A stretch of DNA of 64,000 bases from Pseudomonas sp. v388 (GTDB taxonomy: Bacteria > Pseudomonadota > Gammaproteobacteria > Pseudomonadales > Pseudomonadaceae): NCBI RefSeq assembly GCF_003935425.1, contig NZ_RHQN01000002.1, positions 248,001 to 312,000 on the forward strand, read 5' to 3'. The position numbers and the translations under genes were made by a program. A model generated the notes under the pieces. It did not search any database. It saw only the letters and a list, made by a program, of their open reading frames with translations, and was not told the DNA's origin. Below are positions 9,863 to 18,337 of this stretch, in pieces; the first letter of the stretch is position 1, and each line of letters starts with the position of its first letter.

Positions 9863-9891
9863 AAAAAAGGGCAGCCGAAGCTGCCCTTTTT
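9863..9891 (-). terminator. intrinsic terminator of cytochrome c4 gene
   Basis: On the minus strand the stem GGGCAGC / GCTGCCC is closed by a TTCG tetraloop, an unusually stable loop, and followed by six T. It lies 30 bases past the cytochrome c4 stop. An A run on the other side also gives a U tract for plus-strand transcripts, but no plus-strand gene ends here. Confidence 0.9.
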
Positions 9892-9920
9892 GCATATGCC
9901 CCGAAACCGGCGGCGCGGAC

Positions 9921-10538
9921 TCAGTGCAGGCCCTGGATGTATTGCGCCAGGGCTTCGATGTCCTTGTTGCTGAGTTTGGCGGCGATGGAACGCATGACCA
10001 TGGTGTCGCCGTCGTTGGTGCGCTCGCCTTCACGAAATGCCGTCAATTGTTTCTTGATGTAGTCGGCGTGCTGGCCACCCAGATGCGGGAACCCGGCTTG
10101 CGCGTTGCCGCTGCCGTTGGGCGAATGACAGCCGGTGCAGGCCGCCAGCCCTTGGTCCAGTTTGCCGCCGCGGAACAGAGCCTCGCCTCGGGCAACCAGA
10201 TTCGGATCGGCGGCGCCGACGCTGCCTTTTTGCCCGGCATAGAACGCGGCGATGTCCGCCAGGTCCTGTTCGGTCAGGTTGTTGAGCAGGCCGGTCATCT
10301 CCAGGACGACACGCTTGCCGTCCTTTATCTCGTGCAGTTGCTTGAGCAGGTACCGCTCGCCCTGGCCGGCGATCTTCGGAAAGTTGGGCGCCATGCTGTT
10401 GCCGTCCGGACCATGACACGCGCCGCATACGGCCGTCTTGGCCTGCCCGGCGGTTGCGTCGCCGACTACCGTTTCAGCGGCCTGCACCGAGCTGCAGATG
10501 CCAAGCGCCAACAGCATACTCACGAGTAATTTGTTCAT
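9921..10538 (-). CDS. cc4: diheme cytochrome c4
   Basis: The 205-residue periplasmic protein has a signal peptide ending VQA (20) and two tandem class I cytochrome domains, each with a CXXCH heme site: CGACH (38-42) and CTGCH (134-138), with axial Met candidates such as NSMAP. Cytochrome c4 is an electron donor to cbb3 and aa3 oxidases. The start at 10538 (MNKLLV) is chosen over one four codons upstream because it gives the canonical signal peptide. It lies between engB and dsbA and ends in its own terminator. It may donate to the oxidase encoded at 30,000-33,600; that link is inference. Confidence 0.93.
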   Translation of the reverse strand: MNKLLVSMLLALGICSSVQAAETVVGDATAGQAKTAVCGACHGPDGNSMAPNFPKIAGQGERYLLKQLHEIKDGKRVVLEMTGLLNNLTEQDLADIAAFYAGQKGSVGAADPNLVARGEALFRGGKLDQGLAACTGCHSPNGSGNAQAGFPHLGGQHADYIKKQLTAFREGERTNDGDTMVMRSIAAKLSNKDIEALAQYIQGLH

Positions 10539-10888
10539 CAGGTAATCCAAGTCGGCTAAAAGGTGAAAAGTTAGGTAGCAGATGACTTGCTCATCCAGAG
10601 GACGATGGTTCGCAAATCCTGACTACTGCGGTCCTTGCACATTCCACGCGGCGGCATCGCTTTGAATCCTGTGAACAGCTGATCCAAGCCTCCTTACTCA
10701 GCAAAAACCTTTCAGGTTGAAAGCGGACTGCGTTCTAATGCGCATATTAGTTCTCGCTTTCGTGCTCTTCCTCCCGATGACGGTCGAAAGCACACACAAA
10801 ATTTGCGGCATTATATACTCGAGCTACCCAAACGGAAACGACACCTCTTGCCGCACCCTTTGCAGGCAGGGCCTTCACCGGAAATCAC
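10539..10888. promoter_or_regulatory. divergent spacer between cytochrome c4 and engB
   Basis: This 350-base gap must hold promoters for both genes. A TATACT (10814-10819) is a possible -10 for engB, but I see no good -35 at 17 bases. The open frames that enter the gap show no codon pattern or homology that would support a gene. Nothing else is recognisable. Confidence 0.35.
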
Positions 10889-11524
10889 ATGCAACTCAAG
10901 AACCCGATCCTCGGTCTGTGCCAACAGGCCACGTTCATGCTCAGCGCCGCCAAGGTCGACCAGTGCCCCGACGACGAAGGCTTCGAAGTCGCTTTCGCCG
11001 GCCGTTCCAACGCCGGCAAGTCGAGCGCGCTCAACACGCTGACTCACGCCAGTCTGGCGCGCACTTCCAAAACGCCGGGGCGCACCCAGCTGCTCAACTT
11101 CTTTGGCCTGGACGAAGACCGTCGCCTGGTGGATTTGCCCGGTTACGGCTACGCCAAGGTGCCGATCCCGCTCAAACTGCACTGGCAGCGTCACCTGGAA
11201 GCGTATCTGGGCAGCCGCGAGAGCCTGAAAGGTCTGATCCTGATGATGGATATCCGTCATCCAATGACCGACTTCGACATTCTGATGCTCGACTGGGCCA
11301 TCGCCAGCCAGATGCCGATGCATATCCTGCTGACCAAGGCCGACAAACTGACCTACGGCGCGGCCAAGAACACCCTGCTCAAGGTTCAGGCGGAAATCCG
11401 CAAGGGTTGGGGTGACGCGGTTTCGATCCAGCTGTTCTCGGCGCCAAAGCGCATGGGCCTGGAAGAAGCCTACACCGTGCTGGCCGACTGGATGGAATTG
11501 GAAGACAAAGTGCCTGCCGAATAA
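10889..11524 (+). CDS. engB: ribosome biogenesis GTPase EngB (YihA/YsxC)
   Basis: The 211-residue TRAFAC GTPase is needed for late assembly of the 50S subunit. GTPase motifs are all present: G1 GRSNAGKS (38-45), G2 TSKTPGRT, G3 DLPGYGYA (82-89), G4 TKAD (149-152) and the G5-like FSAPKR. The length is typical. It is convergent with polA, and the sRNA gene ersA lies in the gap, the same arrangement as yihA, spf and polA in enteric bacteria. Confidence 0.95.
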   Translation: MQLKNPILGLCQQATFMLSAAKVDQCPDDEGFEVAFAGRSNAGKSSALNTLTHASLARTSKTPGRTQLLNFFGLDEDRRLVDLPGYGYAKVPIPLKLHWQRHLEAYLGSRESLKGLILMMDIRHPMTDFDILMLDWAIASQMPMHILLTKADKLTYGAAKNTLLKVQAEIRKGWGDAVSIQLFSAPKRMGLEEAYTVLADWMELEDKVPAE

Positions 11525-11533
11525 ATCGCAGGC

Positions 11534-11576
11534 AAAAAAAACCCCGGACTTCGTATGGGGAGGGGGAAGAACGGGG
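11534..11576 (-). terminator. Rho-independent terminator of ersA
   Basis: On the minus strand AACCCCG pairs with CGGGGTT around a pyrimidine-rich loop of about 25 bases and is followed by eight T (11541-11534). The very long loop is unusual and carries the putative seed. Confidence 0.8.
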
Positions 11577-11661
11577 TTCAAGGTCCAGACCCTTAGGGAG
11601 GGGGCCGGATATCTGCCAACACTTAACACAACATAGGAGCATGACTGGCTTCGCGGCCAAT
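11534..11661 (-). ncRNA. ersA: small regulatory RNA ErsA (Spot 42 position)
   Basis: The call rests on position (between engB and polA, read in the polA direction, where E. coli has spf and Pseudomonas has ErsA), on an excellent AlgU-type promoter just upstream, and on a terminator at the far end. The transcript predicted from about 11661 to the T run at 11534 is near 128 bases; PAO1 ErsA is about 132, from memory. A C/U-rich unpaired tract (CTTCCCCCTCCCC on the minus strand) sits in the loop of the terminal hairpin and another (GGCCCCCTCCC) lies upstream; these are the likely pairing seeds. ErsA in P. aeruginosa is AlgU-dependent and represses algC and oprD. Targets in this organism are inferred only. 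Confidence 0.85.
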
Positions 11662-11668
11662 CGAGAGG

Positions 11669-11697
11669 TCTGACCCGTTCCGGGAAGGTTAAGTTCC
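11669..11697 (-). promoter_or_regulatory. AlgU (sigma-22) promoter of ersA
   Basis: The minus strand reads GGAACTT (11697-11691), 17 bases, then TCAGA (11673-11669). This fits the AlgU/RpoE consensus GAACTT-N16/17-TCtga. The start of transcription would fall near 11662-11661. Confidence 0.85.
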
Positions 11698-11764
11698 GCC
11701 AGACGAGAAATGTTCTTGTCCGGCAGCCTGTCGGCGAGTCTGCGAACAGGCTCGCCTTGCGCCG

Positions 11765-14527
11765 TCAGTGCGCCTCGTCCCAGTTGTTGCCAACGCCCAC
11801 CTCGACCAGCAACGGAACGGCCAGCTCGGCCGCACCGCTCATGTGCGGGCGGATCTGCTCGCTGATCTGATCCACCAGGTCTTCGCGCACTTCCAGCACC
11901 AGTTCGTCGTGCACCTGCAGGATCACTCGGGCATCGAGCCCGGAAGTGTCCAGCCAGCCATTCACCTCGACCATGGCGCGCTTGATGATGTCGGCGGCGG
12001 TGCCTTGCATCGGCGCGTTGATCGCCATGCGTTCCGCGCCTTTGCGCAGCGAAGGGTTCTTGGCGTTGATGTCCGGCAGATACAGGCGCCGACCAAAGAT
12101 GGTTTCCACGAAGCCTTGCTCGGCAGCCTGGGCGCGGGTGCGTTCCATGTAGTCGAGCACGCCCGGATAACGCGCAAAATAACGGTCCACGTAAGCCTGG
12201 GACTGCTTGCGGTCGACGCCGATCTGCTTGGCCAGGCCAAATGCGCTCATGCCATAGATCAGACCGAAGTTGATGGCCTTGGCGCTGCGGCGCATGTCGG
12301 TGGTGACATTCTCCAGCTCGACGCCGAACACCTCCGCCGCCGTGGCGCGGTGCACGTCCAGGTCATTGCGGAAAGCGTGCAGAAGACCTTCGTCCCTGGC
12401 GAGGTGCGCCATGATGCGCAGTTCGATTTGCGAGTAGTCCGCCGCCAACAGCTTGTAGCCTTTCGGCGCGACGAAAGCCTGGCGAATGCGGCGGCCTTCG
12501 GCGGTGCGGATGGGAATGTTCTGCAGGTTCGGGTCACTGGACGACAGGCGTCCGGTCACCGCCACGGCCTGATGGTACGAAGTGTGGATCCGTCCGGTAC
12601 GCGGGTTGATCTGCTCGGGCAGCCGGTCGGTGTAGGTGCTCTTGAGCTTGCTCATCGAGCGGTACTGCATCAGCACCTTGGGCAGCGGAAAATCCTGCTC
12701 GGCCAGTTCTGCCAGCACCGCTTCGGCGGTGGATGGCTGGCCGGTAGCGGTTTTGCTCAGGATCGGCATGCCGAGCTTTTCATACAGAATGACGCCCAAC
12801 TGCTTGGGCGAGCCAAGGTTGAATTCTTCGCCGGCGATGGCAAAGGCTTCGCGCTCCAGCGCGGTCATCTTGTCGCCCAGCTCGACGCTCTGGATGCCGA
12901 GCAGGTTGGCATCGACCAGCGCACCCTGGCGTTCGATGCGCGCCAGAACCGGCACCAATGGCATCTCGATCTCGTTCAGCACCGGCTGCAAGGTCGGGAT
13001 GGCCGCGAGCCTGGCCTGGAAGACTTCGTGCAGGCGCAGGGTCAGGTCGGCTTCTTCGGCGGCGTAGATGCCGGCCTGTTCCAGTGCGATCTGGTCGAAG
13101 GTCAGCTGCTTGGCACCCTTGCCGGCGATGTCCTGGAAATTGATCGGCGTGTGGGTCAGGTACTTGGCAACCAGGCTGTCACGGTCATGGCGAGTCGCGG
13201 TGGAGTCCAGCACGTAGGATTCCAGAATGGTGTCGTATTTCACGCCCTGCAGGTCGATGCCCTGCTGCGCGTCGCCACCAATCGCGCAGTTGGCGAGCAG
13301 GTTGATGGCGAACTTGGCGTGCTGCCCAACCTTGATGCGCGATGGGTCTTCAAGCAGCGGCTTGAGTGCCAGAAGCACGGTATCGCGGTCCAGCTGCTGC
13401 GGCACGCCCATGTACGAATGCGTCAGCGGGATATAAGCGGCTTCATGAGTCTGGATGGCGAACGACAAACCGACCAGTTGGGCCCGCTGGGCGTCGGTGC
13501 CGTTGCTCTGGGTCACGAAGGCGAACAGCTCGGTGCTTTCGAGCTTCTTCAACCAGGCGTCGAACTGTGCCTGCTCAAGAATGACTTCGTAGGAGGCTTC
13601 CTTGATCACCACCGGCTCTTCGACCACCAGCTCCTGTCCGGCGCGCTTGGCGTCACGTTGCAGGTCTTCGATCCAGCTCTTGAATTCCAGCTCGGCATAC
13701 AGCTCCAGCAGGGCGTCGCGATCCGGCTCGCCGCAATGCAGCTGATCCAGCTCGATATCCAGCGGGACATCGACCTTGATGGTTGCCAGCTCGTAAGAGA
13801 GGAACGCCATGGTGCGGTGTTCTTCGAGCTTGGCCGCCAGCGTCTTGGCGCCGCGAATCGGCAGGGTCGCCACGGCTTCGAGATTGCCGTAAAGCTCTTT
13901 CAGGCCGCCGCCGACGCCTACCAGCAGGCCCACGGCAGTCTTTTCACCCACGCCGGGAACGCCTGGGATGTTGTCGACCTTGTCGCCCATCAGCGCCAGG
14001 TAATCGATGATGTGCTCAGGGCCGACGCCGAATTTTTCCTTCACGCCCGCCACGTCCAGCACGCTGCCGGTCATGGTGTTGACCAGCGTGATGTGGCCGT
14101 CGACCAGCTGGGCCATGTCCTTGTCGCCGGTGGAGATGATGACCGGCCGGTCCGCCGCGGCGCTGCTGCGTGCCAGGGTGCCGATCACGTCGTCCGCTTC
14201 CACGCCTTCCACGCACAACAGCGGGTAGCCCAGACCTTTGACGCAGGCGTGCAACAAGTCGACCTGCACCCGCAGGTCATCCGGCATGCTCGGGCGGTTG
14301 GCCTTGTATTCAGCGAACAACTCGTCACGAAACGTGCCGCCCTTGGCATCGAAGACCACGGCGAACGGGCTTTCCGGATACTGGCGGCGCAGGCTCTTGA
14401 GCATGTTCAGCACGCCCTTGACGGCGCCGGTCGGCAACCCCTTGGAGGTGGCCAGCGGCGGCAGTGCGTGGAATGCGCGGTAAAGATACGAAGAACCGTC
14501 CACCAGGACGAGGGGGGCTTGGCTCAT
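11765..14527 (-). CDS. polA: DNA polymerase I with degenerate proofreading site
   Basis: The 920-residue Pol I fills gaps and removes RNA primers. The N-terminal 5' nuclease (1-300) has its acidic motifs (VFDAKG, GVEADD, STGDKDMAQ, MGDKVDNIPGV). The polymerase domain has motif A (DYSQIELR), motif B (RRSAKAINFGLIYG) and motif C (VHDE). In the 3'-5' exonuclease region (about 330-520) the four metal-binding carboxylates of E. coli D355, E357, D424 and D501 are replaced by V338, Q340, A407 and E492. The fold remains (SYVLDSTATRHDRDSL, AGKGAKQLTFDQIALEQAG), so the domain is kept but probably inactive. The start is the ATG at 14527; an in-frame TTG lies 12 bases upstream. Confidence 0.96.
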   Translation of the reverse strand: MSQAPLVLVDGSSYLYRAFHALPPLATSKGLPTGAVKGVLNMLKSLRRQYPESPFAVVFDAKGGTFRDELFAEYKANRPSMPDDLRVQVDLLHACVKGLGYPLLCVEGVEADDVIGTLARSSAAADRPVIISTGDKDMAQLVDGHITLVNTMTGSVLDVAGVKEKFGVGPEHIIDYLALMGDKVDNIPGVPGVGEKTAVGLLVGVGGGLKELYGNLEAVATLPIRGAKTLAAKLEEHRTMAFLSYELATIKVDVPLDIELDQLHCGEPDRDALLELYAELEFKSWIEDLQRDAKRAGQELVVEEPVVIKEASYEVILEQAQFDAWLKKLESTELFAFVTQSNGTDAQRAQLVGLSFAIQTHEAAYIPLTHSYMGVPQQLDRDTVLLALKPLLEDPSRIKVGQHAKFAINLLANCAIGGDAQQGIDLQGVKYDTILESYVLDSTATRHDRDSLVAKYLTHTPINFQDIAGKGAKQLTFDQIALEQAGIYAAEEADLTLRLHEVFQARLAAIPTLQPVLNEIEMPLVPVLARIERQGALVDANLLGIQSVELGDKMTALEREAFAIAGEEFNLGSPKQLGVILYEKLGMPILSKTATGQPSTAEAVLAELAEQDFPLPKVLMQYRSMSKLKSTYTDRLPEQINPRTGRIHTSYHQAVAVTGRLSSSDPNLQNIPIRTAEGRRIRQAFVAPKGYKLLAADYSQIELRIMAHLARDEGLLHAFRNDLDVHRATAAEVFGVELENVTTDMRRSAKAINFGLIYGMSAFGLAKQIGVDRKQSQAYVDRYFARYPGVLDYMERTRAQAAEQGFVETIFGRRLYLPDINAKNPSLRKGAERMAINAPMQGTAADIIKRAMVEVNGWLDTSGLDARVILQVHDELVLEVREDLVDQISEQIRPHMSGAAELAVPLLVEVGVGNNWDEAH

Positions 14528-14601
14528 GAGCAGAATCAACCTTTTCGGCGGGGTCGGCGCTAGAATGCGAGGACCATTGACGACAAAGGGATAAGGTTAT
14601 C

Positions 14602-14889
14602 ATGCGCGCAGCTAATCGACTGTTGTTGACCGGCCTGTTGGCTTTCTGCCCGATGATCGCTTTCGCGGCAGAAGACGCGCCATCGGCGGCTCCGGACGTT
14701 ACTATCCGCACCGACGGCGACAGGACCATCCAGGAATACCGCCAGAACGGCTTCCTGTACGCTGTGAAGATCACTCCGAAAGGGGGTAAACCTTATTTTC
14801 TGGTCCGCGCCGATGGCACGAGCCCCAATTTCATTCGTTCGGACCAACCGGACATGCTGATTCCCCAGTGGGAAATATTCAGCTGGTAA
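14602..14889 (+). CDS. DUF2782 family periplasmic protein
   Basis: The 95-residue protein has a signal peptide (ending AFAAE, about 23) and a small domain (DVTIRTDGDRTIQEYRQNG, then KPYFLV and DMLIPQWEIFSW) that I recognise as DUF2782, a family of unknown function restricted to gammaproteobacteria. It sits divergent from polA and 36 bases before thrB, as PA5494 does in PAO1 from memory. Cotranscription with thrB is likely. Confidence 0.8.
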   Translation: MRAANRLLLTGLLAFCPMIAFAAEDAPSAAPDVTIRTDGDRTIQEYRQNGFLYAVKITPKGGKPYFLVRADGTSPNFIRSDQPDMLIPQWEIFSW

Positions 14890-14925
14890 CGCCCTTCATT
14901 CACTTAACTTGTTGGCAATCTCGAT

Positions 14926-15876
14926 ATGTCCGTTTTTACCCCACTGGCTCGGCCCGAGCTGGAAACATTTCTCGCCCCTTATGGGCTTGGCCGTTTGCGT
15001 GACTTTCAGGGCATTGCCGCCGGTAGTGAAAACACCAACTATTTCATCAGCCTGGAGCAGGGCGAGTTCGTGCTGACGCTGGTCGAGCGCGGGCCGGTTC
15101 AGGAGATGCCGTTCTTCATCGAATTGCTGGATGTGCTGCACGATGCCGACCTGCCGGTGCCATATGCGCTGCAGACCACCGACGGCCAGGCGCTGCGGGA
15201 GCTGGCCGGCAAGCCTGCACTGCTGCAACCGCGGTTGCCGGGCAAGCACATCAAGGAACCCAACACCCAGCATTGCGTCGAGATCGGTGCGCTGCTGGGC
15301 AAGTTGCACCTGGCGACCCGCGAGCATGTGCTGGAACGCAGGACCGACCGCGGCCTTGACTGGATGCTGAGCGAAGGGCGCGACTTTCTTTCGCATCTGG
15401 GCGACGGACAGCGGGCATTGCTGGACAAGGCGCTCAAGGAAATCGGCGAACTCAAGGCGCAGATTCTGGCGCTGCCTCGCGCCAACCTGCATGGCGACCT
15501 GTTCCGCGACAACGCGTTGTTCGAAGGCACCCACCTCACCGGCGTAATCGATTTCTACAACGCCTGCTCGGGGCCGATGCTCTACGACCTGGCCATTGCC
15601 CTGAACGACTGGTGTTCACGGCAAGACGGCCAGATCGACCCGGTTCGCGCCCGCGCATTTCTGGGTGCTTACGCGGCGCTGCGTCCGTTCACGGCTGCCG
15701 AAGCCCAGCTGTGGCCGACCATGCTGCGCGTGGGTTGCGTCAGGTTCTGGTTGTCACGCCTGATCGCCGCCGAGTCGTTCGCCGGGCAGGATGTGCTGAT
15801 TCATGACCCGATGGAATTCGAAAGCCGCCTGGCTCAGCGCCAGGATGTACACATTCCGTTGCCGTTCGCGCTCTGA
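14926..15876 (+). CDS. thrB: homoserine kinase (aminoglycoside-phosphotransferase fold)
   Basis: The 316-residue enzyme phosphorylates L-homoserine on the way to threonine. It belongs to the ThrB group with a choline/aminoglycoside kinase fold rather than the GHMP group. Visible signatures are the N-terminal nucleotide loop (FQGIAAGSENTNYF), the catalytic Brenner motif (NLHGDLFRDNAL, about 186-197) and the metal-binding Asp in GVIDFYNA. The length is normal. The gap to the convergent znuA holds a REPIN-like repeat. Confidence 0.93.
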   Translation: MSVFTPLARPELETFLAPYGLGRLRDFQGIAAGSENTNYFISLEQGEFVLTLVERGPVQEMPFFIELLDVLHDADLPVPYALQTTDGQALRELAGKPALLQPRLPGKHIKEPNTQHCVEIGALLGKLHLATREHVLERRTDRGLDWMLSEGRDFLSHLGDGQRALLDKALKEIGELKAQILALPRANLHGDLFRDNALFEGTHLTGVIDFYNACSGPMLYDLAIALNDWCSRQDGQIDPVRARAFLGAYAALRPFTAAEAQLWPTMLRVGCVRFWLSRLIAAESFAGQDVLIHDPMEFESRLAQRQDVHIPLPFAL

Positions 15877-15902
15877 TGATCCGCCGGGAGGCTGCGTTGC
15901 AG

Positions 15903-16045
15903 CCTGTCGCGGGCAAGCGGACCCCCGCACGACCAGACCTGTAGGACCGGCTTTAGCCACGAAGAGGCCGGTCGATCCGCAGAATATGTAGTGTCTGAAA
16001 CCACATATTCGCGGCCAAGCGGAGCGCTGCCCGATCCGCTGGCCA
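15903..16045. repeat. REPIN-like inverted palindrome pair
   Basis: The left half begins TGTAGGACCGGCTTTAGCC and the right half ends in the inverted form GCGGCCAAGCGGAGCG, with an inner dyad GAATATGT / ACATATTC. It is a diverged member of the GTAGGAGCG / TTGCTCGCGAA family seen elsewhere in this window. A further fragment of the inverted half (TCGCGGGCAAGCGGA) precedes it. It occupies the gap between the convergent thrB and znuA genes. Confidence 0.65.
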
Positions 16046-16059
16046 CAGGCCAAGTGGTG

Positions 16060-16998
16060 TCAGAGGCTTTCCAGACAGCCCGCCAGATCGTCGCCTAGCT
16101 TCTGCAACACTTGCTCATAGCCATGGGCCGTCGCCTCGGTGTAGCCGCCAAGCGCGTCCAGCTCTGCGAGCTTGACCGGCAGACCTGCCGTCAGGGTTTC
16201 GGCCAGGCGCGGGCGCAACGGTGGTTCGCTGAACACGCAGGTCTTGCCGGCTTCCTTCAAACGATCACGCATCGCCGCCACATGTTGCGCGCCGGGCTGG
16301 ATTTCGGCCGCCACGGCGAACACGCCAGCGTGCTTCAAGCCATAGGCATCTTCGAAATAATCGAAGGCTTCGTGAAATACGAAATAGGGCTTGTCCGCGA
16401 GGGGGGCAACGCGGTTCTTGATCCGCGCATCCAGTGCGTCCAGGCGCCTGGCGAAGGCTTCGGCGTTCTGTTTGTAGCGCGCGGCATTGCCCGTGTCCGC
16501 GGCGCTCATGTCGCTGGCCATTCTGGCGGCGATGACTCGGGCATTGACGGTCGACAGCCACAGATGGGAGTCCAGGCTGCCGGGCATGTGATCGTGATCA
16601 TGATCGCTGCCGCCGTGGTCATGGTCGTCGTGCGAGGCATTATCCGTCGCGAAATGACGCAGTTTCATGCCGGACAAGCTCTGCACTGCCACAGCGGGCT
16701 TGCTGCGGCCCTGAATGACGCGCGGCAGGAAGCTCTCCATGTCCGGGCCAATCCAGTAGAACAGCTGCACGTCCCTGACACGCCGTACATCGGATGGCCG
16801 CAGCGCGTAGTTATGCGGCGACGCACCCGGTGGCAACAGCACTTGCGGCTTGCCCACTCCGTCCTGCACAGCCGCGGCGATCAGTTGCAGGGGCTTGATA
16901 CTGGTCAGGACCTGAACATCGGCCTGAACCGGCGCGACAACCAGCAAACTGGTCGATAAAAAAGCAAAAAGGTTTAAAAGACGACGCACGTGATCCAC
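16060..16998 (-). CDS. znuA: zinc ABC transporter substrate-binding protein ZnuA
   Basis: The 312-residue periplasmic zinc binder has a signal peptide ending VQA (about 26), the cluster A-I fold and zinc-ligand His residues (SPHNYALRPS, LDSHLWLS, FVFHEAFDYFE). A His/Asp loop (about 122-137, with HDDHDHGGSDHDHDH) is typical of zinc-specific members. The start is GTG; a second GTG lies three codons later. It is transcribed away from zur-znuCB across a 59-base spacer with a candidate Zur box. Confidence 0.95.
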   Translation of the reverse strand: MDHVRRLLNLFAFLSTSLLVVAPVQADVQVLTSIKPLQLIAAAVQDGVGKPQVLLPPGASPHNYALRPSDVRRVRDVQLFYWIGPDMESFLPRVIQGRSKPAVAVQSLSGMKLRHFATDNASHDDHDHGGSDHDHDHMPGSLDSHLWLSTVNARVIAARMASDMSAADTGNAARYKQNAEAFARRLDALDARIKNRVAPLADKPYFVFHEAFDYFEDAYGLKHAGVFAVAAEIQPGAQHVAAMRDRLKEAGKTCVFSEPPLRPRLAETLTAGLPVKLAELDALGGYTEATAHGYEQVLQKLGDDLAGCLESL

Positions 16999-17017
16999 TC
17001 ATGTAAGGCAGGAACGG

Positions 17018-17030
17018 GTAACATAATAAC
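17018..17030. promoter_or_regulatory. candidate Zur box
   Basis: The sequence GTAACATAATAAC is an AT-rich imperfect dyad, standing out in GC-rich DNA, that agrees at about 9 of 12 positions with the GTTATANTATAAC core of proteobacterial Zur sites. It is centred between znuA and zur, where one operator could control both promoters. Confidence 0.5.
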
Positions 17031-17057
17031 GTCTCTCACAATTATCGTCGCCCGCTC

Positions 17058-17540
17058 ATGACTATTACACCTCTGGCCAGCCGCCCACATGATCATTCCC
17101 ACTGCGTGCATTCGGCCCTCACCGAAGCCGATACGCTGTGCGCCCGGCAAGGTCTGCGCCTGACGGCGCTGCGTCGCCGTGTGCTGGAACTGGTCTGGCA
17201 AAGTCACAAGCCGCTGGGTGCCTACGACATCCTTGCGGTGCTCAGCGACGAAGACGGCCGCCGCGCCGCGCCGCCGACCGTTTATCGGGCGCTGGATTTC
17301 CTGCTGGAAAACGGCCTGGTGCATCGGATCGCATCGCTCAACGCATTCACCGGCTGTAACCACCCGACCCACGCGCATCAGGGCCAGTTCCTGATCTGCC
17401 GCGAGTGCCACGCCGCCATCGAGCTGCAGCACGAAAGCATCAGCAACGCGGTGGTGAATGCCGCCGCTGAAGTCGGCTTCATGGTGGAAGGGCAGACAGT
17501 CGAAATCGTCGGTATCTGCTCCGGTTGCAAGGCCGCCTGA
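17058..17540 (+). CDS. zur: zinc uptake regulator Zur (Fur family)
   Basis: The 160-residue repressor has the Fur-type winged helix ([19 protein letters not shown], then [17 protein letters not shown]) and a dimerisation domain with structural-zinc cysteines CREC (about 114-117) and CSGC (about 154-157). The His-containing stretch THAHQGQF provides regulatory zinc ligands. It heads the zur-znuC-znuB operon; its TGA shares a base with the znuC ATG. Divergence from znuA and the intervening box suggest autoregulation. PAO1 calls it np20. Confidence 0.95.
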   Translation: MTITPLASRPHDHSHCVHSALTEADTLCARQGLRLTALRRRVLELVWQSHKPLGAYDILAVLSDEDGRRAAPPTVYRALDFLLENGLVHRIASLNAFTGCNHPTHAHQGQFLICRECHAAIELQHESISNAVVNAAAEVGFMVEGQTVEIVGICSGCKAA

Positions 17541-18337
17541 TGAGCACAGCCTTGATTCGCCTGGAGCGGGTTGCGGTCACGCTTTCCGGGCAAAACGTAC
17601 TGGATAACATTCAGCTAAGCGTAGAGCCTGGGCAGATCGTCACCTTGATCGGCCCCAACGGCGCCGGCAAGACGACCCTGGTGCGAGCGGTGCTCGGATT
17701 GCTCAAGCCGGACGCAGGCACGGTATGGCGAAAACCCAAGTTGCGGATCGGTTACATGCCGCAAAAGCTGCACGTCGACCAGACATTGCCGCTTTCGGTG
17801 CTGCGCTTTCTGCGCCTGGTGCCGGGCGTCGATCGGGCCGCCGCGCTGGCCGCGCTCGAAGAAGTCGGCGCGGGAAAGGTCATCGACAGCCCGTTGCAAG
17901 GGATCTCCGGCGGCGAGATGCAGCGCGTCCTGCTGGCCCGTGCGTTGCTGCGCAAACCTGAACTGCTGGTGCTCGACGAGCCGGTCCAGGGCGTGGATGT
18001 TGCCGGGCAGGCCGAGCTGTACAGTCTGATCACCCGCCTGCGCGACCGCCATGGCTGCGGCGTGCTGATGGTCTCCCATGATCTGCATCTGGTGATGAGC
18101 ACCACTGACCAGGTGGTGTGCCTGAACCGGCACGTCTGCTGCTCGGGGCATCCCGAACAGGTCAGCCACGATCCGGCGTTCGTCGAGCTGTTCGGCAAGA
18201 ACGCGCAAAGCCTGGCGATCTATCACCACCACCACGACCACGCCCACGATCTGCACGGCGAAGTGGTGAGCGATGCCTCGCCCGCCGCACCCCACGTTCA
18301 CACACATGTTCACGGAGACAGCTGCAAGCATGGCTGA
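17540..18337 (+). CDS. znuC: zinc ABC transporter ATPase ZnuC
   Basis: The 265-residue ATPase has Walker [10 protein letters not shown] (about 38-46), Q-loop (GYMPQKL), signature [16 protein letters not shown], Walker B LLVLDEP and switch His (VSHDLH). The last 40 residues are rich in His ([13 protein letters not shown], then [14 protein letters not shown]) and probably bind zinc. It overlaps zur by one base and znuB by eight, so the three are translated together. The start at 17540 is set by this overlap; five more codons upstream lie inside zur. Confidence 0.95.
   Translation: MSTALIRLERVAVTLSGQNVLDNIQLSVEPGQIVTLIGPNGAGKTTLVRAVLGLLKPDAGTVWRKPKLRIGYMPQKLHVDQTLPLSVLRFLRLVPGVDRAAALAALEEVGAGKVIDSPLQGISGGEMQRVLLARALLRKPELLVLDEPVQGVDVAGQAELYSLITRLRDRHGCGVLMVSHDLHLVMSTTDQVVCLNRHVCCSGHPEQVSHDPAFVELFGKNAQSLAIYHHHHDHAHDLHGEVVSDASPAAPHVHTHVHGDSCKHG

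Noticed and set aside
10717-11415. A plus-strand 232-codon frame starting before engB
   Set aside because: Most of it is the wrong frame of engB and it loses meaning outside that gene.
11703-11760. Palindromic stretch with AGCCTGT / ACAGGCT after polA
   Set aside because: It has no T run and only partial likeness to the REP family; it may be a decayed REP but is not supported.
11768-14563. A 931-codon open frame antisense to polA
   Set aside because: It mirrors polA codons, shows no motif, and is a normal by-product of GC-rich coding DNA.
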